Shown here piece after piece: positions 10,226 through 21,899 of a stretch of DNA of 64,000 bases; the stretch's first letter is position 1; each line of letters starts with the position of its first letter. Origin of the DNA: Lolium rigidum. Taxonomy: Eukaryota; Streptophyta; Magnoliopsida; Poales; Poaceae. The stretch lies in the NCBI RefSeq assembly GCF_022539505.1, contig NC_061508.1, positions 62,133,754-62,197,753 on the forward strand, in the 5' to 3' direction. The position numbers and the translations under genes are program-made. The notes beneath the pieces were generated by a model. That model was not told the DNA's origin. It saw only the letters and a list, made by a program, of their open reading frames with translations, and searched no databases.

Positions 10226-10960
10226 AAGGCCGATTTGACAGCGGCGCTGCACCACGGCCGGGCTCCAACGATGGAGAGGTTCTGGTTCCTGCTGGACGTG
10301 CCGAAGCATGTGCGAACAGAGAGGCTCTGCTGCTTGTGCTAGGGAATACGTTGACGTCAAGACGCTGTTGAAAGTTGTGCCTACCAATAGCCTGCGGCTG
10401 GGAACTCAGTCGATGTTGCTGGAAATGACACGGAGGTGAAAAGGCAGCCAATGTGGAACCGTCGGTGGAGGTGGGAGCGGGAGCTTCTGCGCATGGAGGC
10501 GGCAGCGCACGCTGGCAGAGCATGGGGAAGGGTGCCCTATTGGCTCCGAGTAGCAGCCTTCAACTTCAAACCATGCTGCTTCACATCCTGCTATGGAGAA
10601 ATCACCTGTCTATGGAAGCACAAACCCTTTATAGATACTGCTGCCTTGTCCTCTTCTAGGTTGTCATGTTCTGCTGAGCTATATATGTTACTTAGTTATG
10701 CTATGGATTTCAAAAAAAAAAACTGTGAACTATGGAAAAGCAATTTTGGATATTTTGCAAGTTGTTTGGTTGGAGGAACCGTGAACTATGTGTTTGATTG
10801 AAAATATCTATAATAACCCTAAGAATGCGAAAGACCGTTTATACATTCTATATGACCATAAAATATCCATACATGCATTAGTTAATATGTAAATAACCAT
10901 TTTAGGATGGAAATTTTAGTTTTTTTAACGTTTCATGCTAATAGATCCTAGATAGAGTTA
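10226..10960. other. Intergenic sequence, nothing recognised
   Basis: The first 300 bases are GC-moderate with short open frames on both strands and no domain I recognise. They may be further decay of the retroposon upstream. From 10700 the sequence is AT-rich without features. Confidence 0.4.
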
Positions 10961-10999
10961 AGCAACAATTTATTTAAATCAAAGGCAATTAATTTCAGT

Positions 11000-11516
11000 C
11001 AGAACAAGTACTAAAGTTATTATTCCATCTGATCCATAATATGTAGGATAACATATTTGACAGTAGTTTGTATATGTGTAGGACTCTAATTTGTACTATT
11101 ATATGATCGGTGTAACCTCTTGTAAACCGACTCGTACTACTCTTGAACTTGTATGTTACCCTACCGATATACAAATACATACACTGCCTACCCTCTGGAG
11201 GTCACGACCGATCATACTCTGCCCATACATATTGTTTTGCATGGCATCAGAGCCAGGGCTCATCAAACTCCTTTGAGATCCAATCCACAATGGCGACCAA
11301 CTGAGACGTGAGCGACTCCGTCTCCTCTTCCTCCAGGAGTAGCTTCGGGACTACCCCGTTGATCAACTATACACTGAACTTCTCCGCTACGTCTTCATCA
11401 TCCTTGCCATCATCAGGGCCCTTCAACTTAGTCTTGCTCCTCACCGTCCGACTCGGCAATGACAACTACCAGTATTAGCGCTCAGGTGACCCACGTTCTC
11501 CGCAACCATCTACTTA
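11000..11516 (+). mobile_element. Copia fragment: LTR end, PBS and gag N-terminus
   Basis: The sequence before 11241 ends in TTTTGCA. It is followed by TGGCATCAGAGCC (11242-11254), a one-base variant of the Copia initiator-tRNA primer site, which marks an LTR end. An ATG at 11290 then opens a gag-like frame with an early stop and a serine-rich stretch. The frame continues with the conserved Copia gag opening (VRLGNDNYQY, then RSQVTHVLRNHL in a shifted frame). The fragment stops near 11516. The LTR start is not recognisable, so 11000 is approximate. Confidence 0.6.
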
Positions 11517-13216
11517 GGGGTGTAAACGGATCAGATTGGATCGGATTTTGTTAATACCATATCCTATACCACATATTTTTCTCGGATTTGGATCAGAGCG
11601 GGTACTGACACATCGTACGGGCGGACGGTATGGGCGGGCTCCCCCCGTACCGACGTCCGCTAAACCTTCTGGAAGTTGTCATCGCATCCTCCTTTCGCTC
11701 AGGTGCATAATTAAGTGCTTAAATATTGTTATCACGTCAAAATACCATAAAATGATAGTTTTTATTGATATTTCATTATTTCCTTATTATTTTGAGATCC
11801 TACATAGACAGCATAAAAGGGCGCGGTAGCGCGGTGAAATACAAAAATCCTATTGCTACTCAAAGATATCTTAGTAATATAATGGTGTAAAAACATGCTA
11901 AAAATACACTGATCAACTTCCCCAAGCTAGACTCTTGCTCGTCCCCGAGCAAGATAGAAGCTTAATGGACAGAGTCATCTTTGTTCATGAAGCAGAACAC
12001 GTTAAAACAAATGAGGCATTTTTAGAACAATTGATTATAAATGTCAAATATAGAACTAGCAGATGAACCAAATCATACCATTCTCATACTAGAATGACTT
12101 AAAGGTTTCCACACCTTTAATGCTTGATACTACACATGAAGACCATATTTCTCACATGTCATATGATCATAAAGCTTAGCTTTTTATAAGAGAATTATCA
12201 CAAAACACTTTCATCTTATTTCACTCTACTTTTCATATATATTTTGATAGCATAGAACTTTTTCCAGAGTAATCTTTTCTTTCATTCTCATGTAGTTAAG
12301 CCAATTATAATATGATTTATAGATCACTTCCTTCTCATATCCTATCAAGACTTATTGGTGTGGAAGGCCCTAAGATCATTACCATGGTTCAAGTACAATA
12401 GGACTCATCCTAATCCATACATCTAACATAATAATCATAATTCAATCATACTTCGATTATAATAACGGCTCATAATTCATAGGGTAACAATCCTTCGCTC
12501 TAAAAGGGAGTTACATCGCATGCTGATGCAAAGGTCCTATTTTGGAAGAAAGATAAAATGCATGATGAAAAATAAATTTGCATAATACTAATAATAAATT
12601 TACAAGGCTTTGAATGATCTCCCCAAGCTTGGTGTCAAGCCAGGTGGGATCACACAACTCCTTGAGTGTACCTATTCCTCCTCGGGAGTAAGCGATGCTC
12701 CAATGACATCATCCTCTCGCTTCAGATTGCAGGCGTGTGTGATACATGCAAAACGGGTAGCTAGCGCCGGTCATCATGTTGATTCTTGATAACTTTAACG
12801 AGAAACTTCATGTCATAAGTCATCTCAAGAACAACCTTAGTTAGGGTTTCTACCCAATTGTTGATGTCATCGACCTTTTTCTCAAGGTCCTTGCTCATCA
12901 GCCAATAAGTGTCGACTCCCTCATTCATAGTTTCCACACAAGCCGTAGAAAACTTTCCAAGGGATGTGGTCCTTTCCTAAATTTCTTCATGCTACATCTT
13001 CCAACCGATAGAAGGTAGGCTCAAAGGAAATTGTAGAGAAGATCCACGGAGGTTATACCTGTAAGGGTTTAAAGGGAAACTCTCCTTCTTGATCTGCTTC
13101 TGAGGTTCTTCCTCTTTCTTCACCCAAATCTTCTTGATGTGAAAGGGTTGCATGTCTTTTGTAGGAGTAAAGCAAACTCAAAACTATCGAGAACTATGAG
13201 TGTGAGGAATCAAATC
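11517..13216 (-). mobile_element. Athila-like Gypsy 3' non-coding fragment
   Basis: This stretch has no coding potential but shares two hallmarks with the Gypsy-like elements further right. One is the GTACGGGC-type hairpin region (11611-11655). The other is a CCCCAAGCTAGACTCTTG segment followed by an 8-bp-stem hairpin (11934-11953). In elements C and D the matching hairpin sits just inside the 3' LTR. Position and orientation therefore suggest a minus-strand element whose 3' UTR is retained and whose LTR was lost. The exact borders are uncertain. Confidence 0.5.
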
Positions 13217-15586
13217 TGTAAGGGTATATTGCCCATATGTGTGGTTTTGGTAATTAATGACAACCCCTATGGACTAATGTTTTCATTGAGTTTATATGAA
13301 GGAATATTCCATAGGTACTACTTGTACTCCATGTGTTGGATTCAAGTATGGATGCCATGAAGATAAATATATACCTTGTAAATTGGCATCAAGATCATCG
13401 ATTTGAAGATACATATGTGATATGATCAAGAAGAAGAAATGAAGATGGAGTTCTTATGTAGAACTCAATATTAGTCATACTCTATCTTATGTGATAAGCA
13501 ATGGATGATCAAGATCTTGAGAGCTTGATTCCAAGTGAAGAATTATTTATACATCTCAAGATAGTATGATAGAGTATGAGAAGATACAAGGTTAAGTCGT
13601 GCAAGTTCAAGATGAGCATCTCAAGTGGATCACATGCTTGAAGCTTTCCGTCCATTTGGTGATAATGGACATGTGAAGATGTGCATCAATAGAGCCCATC
13701 ATGGTGTATGGGGGAGCATTTGTGAGTCTACACGAAGCGACGATGATCAAGTGAGGCATTCCGGCTTGAGTGGAGCGTGAAGAGCTATCATCAAGATCAA
13801 GCGGGATGCGCAAGGAAAAGGTATGGCCTTGCTAGGTTTTCCTTTTACCGGTCTCAAGGTGGTTGATGGGAGACCGGATTATAGGATAGATAGCAGCACT
13901 ATTGAGAGGGGCTTTCAGTTGGGTTACTTGATCTCATCGTCTTAGGGAGCTCAATCCTTTGAATACTTTGCATATCCCTATTGCTTCTTGGTGTTTCTCT
14001 GTGTGAGGTTCTTGATCTTGTTGCTAGCTTTACAACAAGCCCAAGTTCATCGAAAACAGAATTCGCATGCATCTTCTATTGCGTTTTCGAGATTGGGTGA
14101 TTTTACCGGTTATTCATGATATAAGGTTCTACCTATATTTATGATAAAATCCCCTTCTACAGACTTGTGTGTTTTCACTTTCTATTGGATAGCATTTGTT
14201 GCTATCTTCCAAACAAAATTGGTTTCATTCGAATCGGAGTTCGGGAGCATTTGTTATTAAAGAAAAAAGGAAAAAGGAAAAAAGAAGAAAAGAAAAAAAA
14301 GAAAAAAAAGGGGAAGGGGCCAGCCGGCCGGACCGGCCCAGCCGCCGGCCCACCCGGCCGAGACCGGCCCGAGCGCCTGTGCCAACCGGCTGGATCCAGT
14401 GGCCTTTGGCCCGTGACCGGCCTCGGGCCCGGTCCGTGACCGGCCTGCCCGGCGCGCCCCCCGGCCCGGCCGGATTCCTCACTGGGCCGCTCTTCGCCGC
14501 GCAGCCCACGCGGCTTGCGCCCCACCCGCGCCTGGCCTGAGCTGTTTGCCGCTCAGTGCGGCGCGCTGCTCCGCCCGGCCAGTGGGCCGGCCCGACCGGA
14601 CGCCCTGCTGGGCTCCTCAGCGCCAAATCCGGTCGGCCGGCCTGGCAACCGGCTGGGCCGATTTTTCTGCCCGTTTTTCCTGCGATTTTCACTTGACTTT
14701 TCCCCCCAACGGTTTTATTTGCTCCCTAGCTATAAATAGCCCTCTTCCACCTTGAGCAAGTTAGTTCTTCTCATTCTCTCTCCTCCATTGTTACCTTTGA
14801 AGAACTTGCTCTCTCTCTTGTCTCCCCCCATGATTCTTGCTCATTCTTGAGGGATCTAAGAGAGGAGATCTAGATCTACACTTCCACCAATCCATTTCTC
14901 CTCTAAGTGAGGGGAACTCTTGGGATCGAGATCTTGGAGTCTTTTGTTGACTTTCCCCATTGTTCTTCCTCTCCAATCTCATCCTAGCATTTGTTGTTTG
15001 GGTTGGATTTGAGTGTGAAGGACTTGAACACCTCTAGTGTTCTTGCTTTGCATCATTGCATAGTGTTGAGCTCTCCACCATGATTAGTTCGAGTGAGAGA
15101 CCGTGAGCTTTTTACTCTTGGAGGGAGACCTCCTAGTTGGCTTGGTTGGTGCCCCGGTGATCTCTTCGTGGAAGATTGTGAAGGGGCCCGGGCTTCTCCT
15201 TCGTGGAGCTTGTGAAGTGGTTGTGGAGCTTGGCATCTCCGGAGCGGAGGAAAAGCTAACCATAAGGAAAGGGCCATTATCCTTCGTGGGTGTGGTTCGG
15301 ATAATAGGGTGAGCCTTTGTGGCGCGGGGAATCCTTCGTGGGACCTCCACTCCTCCAAACGTGAGGTACCTTCTTGCAAAGGAAGGGAACACGGGAATAC
15401 ATCCTCGTCTCCGCGTGCCTCCGTTATTTCTATACCCGAGCTCTCTTTCCTTGTGATAGCCATCGTGCTTGAAGTACATATATCTTGCTATCACTTGTGC
15501 TACAAATATCTTGTGCCTATCTTGCTTAGCTCTAGTTGCTATTGTTACACTTAGTTTAGCTTAGCATATTTAGGGTTTGTGCTTGT
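13217..15586 (+). mobile_element. Long LTR (partial) with promoter, interrupted on the right
   Basis: The segment begins TGTAAGGGTATATTGCC, a plausible LTR start. It carries an AT-rich U3 and then an A/G-only tract (about 14260-14315). Next come a CCGG-rich block (14316-14660), a TATAAATAG box at 14731 and a CT-rich leader. No protein is encoded. The TATA position and leader suggest plus orientation, so this is U3-R-U5 of a large LTR. A different LTR interrupts it at 15587. Its right end is not recognised in this window. Confidence 0.5.
14731..14739 (+). promoter_or_regulatory. LTR TATA box
   Basis: TATAAATAG follows a GC-rich block and precedes a CT-rich leader (TTCTTCTCATTCTCTCTCC), as expected for a retrotransposon core promoter. 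Confidence 0.55.
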
Positions 15587-15834
15587 TGATACGTCCCAAA
15601 CGTATCTATAATTTCTTATGTTCCATGCTACTTTTATGATGATACTCACATGTTTTATACACATTATATGTCATTATTATGCATTTTCCGGCACTAACCT
15701 ATTGACGAGATGCCGAAGAGCCGATTGCTGTTTTCTGCTATTTTTGGTTTCAGAAATCATAGTAAGGAAATATTCTCGGAATTGGACGAAATCAACGCCC
15801 AGGGTCCTATTTTTGCACGAAGCTTCCAGAAGTC
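15587..15834 (+). repeat. 5' part of a TGATACGTC-type LTR, plus orientation
   Basis: The first 248 bp of an LTR beginning TGATACGTCCCAAACGTATC. It matches the reverse complement of the sequence ending at 17281 and is related to the LTR starts at 31532, 36652, 45709 and 47433. It breaks off abruptly at 15834 against an oppositely oriented LTR end. Confidence 0.7.
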
Positions 15835-16096
15835 TGATGACCCACAAGTATAGGGGATCGCAACAGTCTTCGAGGGAAGTATTACCCAATTTATTGATTC
15901 GACACAAGGGGAGACAAAGAATACTTGAAAGCCTTAACAGCGGAGTTGTCAATTCAGCTGCACTGGAAACAGACTTGCTCGCAAGAGTTTATCGATAGTA
16001 ACAGTTTTATAGCGATAGCGAGTAGCGAAATAACGAGTAGCGAGTAACAAAGACAGCAGTAGTGATTATAGTAAACAGCAGGATTAAAATACGTAG
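15835..16096 (-). repeat. LTR end (TGATGACCCACAAG...) in minus orientation up to the gap
   Basis: The sequence starts TGATGACCCACAAGTATAGGGG, the reverse complement of an LTR 3' end, and runs into the gap. It may belong to the same LTR as 16355-17281, but the gap prevents proof and no target-site duplication was found. Confidence 0.45.
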
Positions 16097-16196
16097 NNNN
16101 NNNNNNNNNNNNNNNNNNNNNNNNNNNNNNNNNNNNNNNNNNNNNNNNNNNNNNNNNNNNNNNNNNNNNNNNNNNNNNNNNNNNNNNNNNNNNNNN
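16097..16196. other. Assembly gap (100 N)
   Basis: Exactly 100 unknown bases, the usual placeholder for a scaffold join of unknown size. Sequence on the two sides may not be truly adjacent. Confidence 0.99.
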
Positions 16197-16354
16197 AGCA
16201 GGAGTAGAGGTTTTACCTCCACCGGAGGGCCTCGAACCTGGGTGCGTCGCCGTGTCGCTCGTGCCCATACCCGCTTCCGGATACCGCCGTGAGATCTCTC
16301 AGGAGCCCCTTCGATTAGCCACCCTATGGCATATGCCGTGACGATACCACGACG
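16197..16354. other. Short LTR-like segment of a different family beside the gap
   Basis: A segment rich in CCTCCACCGGAGGGCCTCGA-like words, resembling U5 of Gypsy LTRs such as that at 38340-38420. It differs from the LTR that follows. A junction appears near 16355, where the common ATGTTTTATCCCTAGTGGCA sequence begins. Confidence 0.3.
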
Positions 16355-17281
16355 GATGTTTTATCCCTAGTGGCAACAGCACATCCACAACCTTAGAACT
16401 TTCTATCACTTGTCCCAGATTTAATGGAGGCATGAACCCACTATCGAGCATAAATACTCCCTCTTGGAGTCACAAGTATCAACTTGGCCGAGCCTCTACT
16501 AGCAACGGAGAGCATGCAAGAACATAAATAACATATATGATAGATTGATAATCAACTTGACATAGTATTCAATATTCATCGGATCCCAACAAACACAACA
16601 TGTAGAATTACAAATAGATGATCTTGATCATGATAGGCAGCTCACAAGATCTAACATGATAGCAAAATGAGGAGAAGACAACCATCTAGCTACTGCTATG
16701 GACCCATAGTCCAGGGGTGGACTACTCACACATCGATCCGGAGGCGATCATGGCGATGAAGAGACCTCCGGGAGATGATTCCCCTCTCCGGCAGGGTGCC
16801 GGAGGCGATCTCCTGAATCCCCCGAGATGGGATTGGCGGCGGCGGCGTCTCTGGAAGGTTTTCCGTATCGTGGCTCTCGGTACTGGGGGTTTCGCGACGA
16901 AGACTTTAAGTAGGCGGAAGGGCAGGTCAGGAGGCGTCACGGGGGCCCCACACAACAGGGCCGCGCGGGCCCCATGTAGGCCGCGCCGCCCTACTGTGGC
17001 GGCGCCCCGTGGCCCCACTTCGTTTCCTCTTCGGACTTCAGGAAGCTTCGTGTAAAAATAGGCCCCTGGGCGTTGATTTCGTCCAATTCCGAGAATATTT
17101 CCTTACTAGGATTTCTGAAACCAAAAACAGCAGAAAACATCAACTGGCTCTTCGGCATCTCGTCAATAGGTTAGTGCCGGAAAATGCATAATAATGACAT
17201 ATAATGTGTATAAAACATGTGAGTATCATCATAAAAGTAGCATGGAATATAAGAAAATATAGATACGTTTGGGACGTATCA
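16355..17281 (-). repeat. TGATACGTC-type LTR, minus orientation, truncated at the gap side
   Basis: Reads on the minus strand from TGATACGTCCCAAACGTATC at 17281 inward. It has the same internal landmarks as the LTRs of C and D: a GGTTTCAGAAATCCTAGTAA segment, a GC-rich block, and ATGGTTGTCTTCTCCTCATT. About 0.9 kb is present. The remaining U5 is missing or across the gap. Confidence 0.7.
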
Positions 17282-18006
17282 AACCTCCACAAAGATAATT
17301 CATGATTAAGTTCTTCTTGTGAATGTAATACTTGATTACTTTTTATACCCAAGTGTTTGGGTTGTTAAGATGTACGGTAGATGCATATATATGCATTTTT
17401 ACCGCGTTAATGCCGTTGGCACGTTTAGGTGGAGCAAATCTGGTTTACTCGTTTAAGCGCATGTGTATTTGTTGGTCAGCAACTTATTTGAGTGATCAAC
17501 TCATGTTGCGGGTCTTGCTAAACCCGTTGTATGTGCAACTTTGCCTTCAACCAATGTATGTCCTGACAGCAGCTCCCGAATATATCGGTAGCACTAGCTC
17601 TGCCGATGACTCCGTCATTCCTTGATGCTTCTATAAGTGAAGTATCGAACGTGGGTCATTTTATATACGTATTTCCAGACTCTTGCTATTTACGGCGCTC
17701 TTAGAGGCATCTATAGCAGAGGGAAAGGGCAGTGTCCTTGTTAGTTTTGCATCCTTTAGCACTCGTGGTTTCAGAGGCTTTTTCGAAGTACAATTTTGCC
17801 GCGTACTTCGTCACACCAACGTTCGCCGAGGGGCGCAAGCAAGGTTTATGATGATGTGGTTCGGGTGCTCCGAATTACTGCAATGCTTTTCAAGGAATCA
17901 AAACTTAAGTTCTCATTAATAAAGTAAGCACGGAACTAAGGGGCGAAAAAGGGGGGCCCTGTTGAAAAGAAAGGAAAAAAACTAAATACTATCCATCCGC
18001 TTAAGC
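17282..18006 (-). other. 3' non-coding region of element E
   Basis: No protein similarity. It lies between the end of the protease frame and the point where the neighbouring LTR cuts E. It contains a poly-purine/pyrimidine patch near 17945-17990. Confidence 0.5.
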
Positions 18007-18036
18007 AAGGAAAGGGTTCTTCTTATCTTCTGGCTT

Positions 18037-18066
18037 CACTACAAGAGATCTGATATACTGTGACGA
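18037..18066 (+). repeat. CACTA left terminal inverted repeat
   Basis: Thirty bases identical to the reverse complement of 23062-23091. Subterminal CGTCAC-type motifs follow from 18080 to about 18310. Confidence 0.93.
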
Positions 18067-18588
18067 GCTCAAAACGTCATGCAATAGCACTAAACGTCAC
18101 GGAAGACCCCTCTGTGACGTAGTTTGAGCGTCACAAGCATCGTCACGGAATCTCCGTCACAGATTACTCTCTAGTGACGCGTCACGCCAGAAAACGTCAC
18201 CGATTATGGATGACGTCATGTGTGATGTCAGCACGTAGGAGACCGTACTATGGCTAGGAAACGTCACGGATTGTTGTCACGGATGTGAGTGACATCATAT
18301 GTGATGTCATTTCATTAATTTAGAGATATTCCTGGTTTTTCGATTTTTTCAATTTTTAAAATAAATATTTATTTTAAGAAATAATATTTATTTTTCCAAT
18401 TGAATGGCTATGAAAACATATACTCATATGCCATTGAAAGGACGAGCTCACAAGCAAATATCATCTCACGGTATAATCTGTCTTACATAAGTTTTTAAGT
18501 TGCACTATAAAATTGACATAACTAAGGACGAGCAAACTAAGTTTATGGTAGAATAGCACCACCTACTAATGATGGCGTCCGTGCACTA

Positions 18589-18981
18589 TCATCTATGGTG
18601 TACAATTCTGGGTTGCATGCTTCCGTAAGAGGAAGCTAATAAGGTTGTCTTGTTCCTCTTGCTTCTTTTCACATGCTTTATTCTTTTCTTGATCTTCTTC
18701 ATAGCCGCTAATTCTTCTTGTTGCTTCCTTTGCATCTCTTCAAGTGCAACCTCTTGCATTTTACCTCTCAACTGTTGTTGGTGCATCGCATTTGCATCTA
18801 TTGCCTCTCTCTTCTGTTGTTCAACCTTTTCTTCTAACTCTCGGATGCGTTCTTTAGAAACTGATGTCCTAGACCTCCCACCAAATCTTGATTCGTACCC
18901 CATGGTAGAAAGGAAGATTCTTGAGGAGTTGTGCCATTTGAGAACTTCCGCCACAATATGTGTACCACACTGGCTGCTCAT
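18589..18981 (-). pseudogene. CACTA accessory protein, C-terminal coiled-coil part
   Basis: The predicted peptide contains a short SRFGGRSRTS segment. It is followed by a heptad-rich helix (KERIRELEEKVEQQKREA and EEMQRKQQEELAAMKKI) and a basic tail. That layout matches the C-terminal end of the plant En/Spm-associated Ptta-type protein, probably involved in transposase complex assembly. It is on the minus strand, as are the other remnants in this transposon. Upstream exons with the conserved middle domain are not recognised, so it is a remnant. Confidence 0.55.
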
Positions 18982-19029
18982 CTTCTCGTACTACTTCACT
19001 CCTTTTCGTTTCCATATCAATCTGCAGAA

Positions 19030-20300
19030 GAAAAGCATCATTGCTTAGGTTTTATAAAGGTGATACTTTTAGATTCGATTAAACTTGCAAAAGCATAGTA
19101 AGAGCCATAAGCACGTGCAAAAAATATAATTTTCTTTCATGAAGCAAACAACCAACAACAACAAGTCATCAAGTAGGCAGTAGCACATAAACATCCAAGA
19201 GTACAGCAGCCAGCGACACAATAAGCAGCGAATAACGACATAGTAAACAACCAGCAGCACATATACAATCAGTGGCACATCAAATAGAAAACGACATAGC
19301 AAGCAGCCAGCAACAACTGTTATTCATGTAACCAAAAATAGAGAGAAATCTCACATAAGCTTCAAGGGCAGCGGTGCTCATGCATCATGTCTTCCTATTG
19401 GTATGTGTTTCTCCGAGAAACTCAATGAGACTAGGGTCCTCATTGTTGTATGTCTTTTTTATAGATGTAAGAATTCATAGAATTAGTATTCCAAATATGA
19501 AAGTTGCCAAAACGTGCAGTAGCCAATTGTAGAAAATACAGTGCGAAAAATGGGCAGTATACTTACAAGTTGGTGGAAATGAGAAGGATAAGACCTAGAG
19601 CCTGTAGTTTGGTGATGCTTCACAGATTCTCGGTTCTTCTTGTTCTTGGAACAAATTTCCTATATGAAGCAAATAAATTTTAATATTATAAATGAATTTT
19701 AATATTATAAGTAGCAATGAATATATGTTAAAACGGTCAACATGTTATCACTACAATGATAAAGAACGTAGATATACATGTTGTACTCCGAGTATAGTAA
19801 AGGGATACATGGCTACAGATATGCTTACTACGAGTACAGTAAAGGGATACATGGCCTCAGATAGGCTTAACAGCTGCTAGGTTTGTTCAAAGTTGACAAA
19901 CCAAATTTGGCATGTATGAAGGTTGTAATGTCTCTTTCTAAATTACCTTATCCAAAACTATGCATGTCATTTTGTAATAAAATGGGAATCTCGAATACAA
20001 CGCTCCAACAAATAATTTATTAATCATGTTTAAAGCTTTGAACCGGTGCAGGTCAAATCAAGAAGCGCCAAGGCAAAATAATAGGGAAAAAGCCAGCTAA
20101 GTATTGGTTAGATACAGATTGAAAAAAAGTAATCTGCAGTAAAACTTTCAATGAAAAAACGCATTTGCCTCTGTTGATTAATAAGGCAACTACGCTTTCC
20201 AAGATTTACACACAGAATTTGCAACAGTATGTTGAAGTCTATTCCTGGCCATAGAAAAATTCAAGAGTATATTGATCAGAGTTGTACTTCTATTTGTGAG
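19030..20300. other. CACTA internal sequence without recognised coding
   Basis: AT-rich sequence with AGCAGC/ACAACA-rich patches (19190-19310) and two copies of an ACAGTAAAGGGATACATGGC-like unit about 45 bp apart (19795-19860). Nothing else recognised. Confidence 0.4.
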
Positions 20301-20309
20301 ATTTGTTCA

Positions 20310-20790
20310 CTAATCAAACATTACTAGATTCTCTGTTTTAATAAACTTAAAATCGACTACCTGCTCTCTTTTCCCCTTTAAAATGTTTATCAGCTCACCA
20401 ACACCCATGTACCTGCAAGAAAGGAAAGCATTAATCGGAAAACCAATGGTCTGGTGGCTCAACAATGATATATACACGTTCCTGAACATGGTAGAAAGAA
20501 AGGCATTATCTACTATGTATGACACTAAGACATAGTACCTTTTCCTTTGACATATGTAGAGTTGGCTCCTGCTCCTTTTCTTCTCAACCTCATCGGCATC
20601 ATCAGCCTCATCATCATCATTTGGCTCATAGTCAGAGCCACTGCCACCACCATCACCTTTGCGCCTCTGTTTGTCTTTTGCATTCTGACCGTATAGCAGT
20701 TGACTAGCTATGTTCCGTAACTGCCTCCTCAGCCTTGCGCCTCTCAATCCGTGCCAACCTGTTTCTCTCATACTCCGGAGTTGCGGGCAT
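20310..20790 (-). pseudogene. CACTA accessory protein, N-terminal part (frameshifted)
   Basis: A minus-strand ATG at 20790 opens MPATPEYERNRLARIERRK, the typical start of En/Spm accessory proteins. It stops after about 28 codons. A second frame continues with LLYGQNAKDKQRRK and an acidic tract (SDYEPNDDDEADDADE, then KKRSRSQ) that resembles the usual linker in these proteins. A frameshift or missed intron separates the two. A likely splice site is present near 20540, where a CTTTGACATATGT context follows. Non-functional as read. Confidence 0.5.
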
Positions 20791-21762
20791 GATTTTAACT
20801 GAAGAATACCAGGATATCAGGAAACATTAGAAGCAACTCCGGGTAGTTTCGGGCGTGATTTGTACTATCTTGGAGAAGAAGGATATCAGGATATCAGGGT
20901 TAGGTAGACATGTATTTAGAATTGAAAAATATGTTGAACCAAAATACTTAAAATACATAGACCATGCAACTGCAGGTTAATCTTTCAGTTAAAATAGAAG
21001 TCATGTTGAGATTCAGTAATATCATCATGGTTGGTATACTGTCAACTAGTACTAACTAATGATATATCATCACGGCATCTTGTACTAGATGGTTTAATAA
21101 GGATGAGTATATATGTATATATTGATTGATGAGAAAAGCATGCATAATGTTGTTTTTCCAAGTCAATGAACTTCGCTATATTCAGTAAGAGAAATATGCA
21201 CCCAGAATAGAATACCTTAAGCATATTGTAAGATAAACAACAAATAATGGACAAATCAGAATACATGTCGATGATCTATTCTAGTGACTGCCTAACGATT
21301 CAGAATACCAGCCTAAAGTCTTGCTATTGTCTACAGCCTTCTTGCCTGCAAATGGTTTCTCCAATCAGCCTTATCAGCGTTATTTATTTTTGGAAAGGAA
21401 AACCATGTATCCCATTACAACGTCCAGTACAAAATCTGTGAAATAGCCAAACCAGGATTCACATGTACTCGTCCCCTCATACCAACACCATGCGCAACTA
21501 AACTTTCTTCAGCTGAAATTTAATTCGCTGGAACAGAGTACCAATGTGCTTTTTCAGTATATGCAGGAAATTAATCAACATGGCTTTTATCAATACAGGG
21601 AATTAGTCTACTTAGATATATAGGAATCAGAACACAAGCTACAGGGGCAGAGGACAAAGCAATACACCATGTATGAAACAACGATGGTGGCAAGAGCAAC
21701 CAATGCGCAAAGTACCTGCAGTTTCCACTAGTACGGAAGTTTGTAGAAGTGGTTGTTACCTT

Positions 21763-21899
21763 GAGGAGGGCGGCGGAATTCACGCGGGTGCGGGCGGCGG
21801 CGTACTCGGGGGAGCAGGCGGAGGCGTTCGAGCGTGTGCGGGCGGTGGCGTTCTAGCGGGTGTACGCGTTCTCGTGGGTGCGGACGGAGCAGCACTCAT
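21763..21899 (-). pseudogene. CACTA gene first exon with Pro/Thr-rich repeats
   Basis: The minus-strand ATG at 21899 opens a short frame of alternating ARTPPPA/STPPPA-like units encoded by ~27-bp degenerate repeats. It stops at about 21780. A CTCAAG/GTAACA splice-donor-like site lies at 21763. It lies upstream of the other accessory-protein pieces on the same strand, so it may be their 5' exon. Evidence is positional and compositional only. Confidence 0.35.

Noticed and set aside
13217..15586. Host gene promoter at the TATAAATAG box (14731)
   Set aside because: No downstream coding frame with domain content. The surrounding sequence has LTR layout, so it is called an LTR promoter.
15835..17281. 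A solo LTR with TSD
   Set aside because: Flanks AAGTC/CTTGT and AACCT do not match, and the 100-N gap breaks continuity, so no insertion event can be defined.
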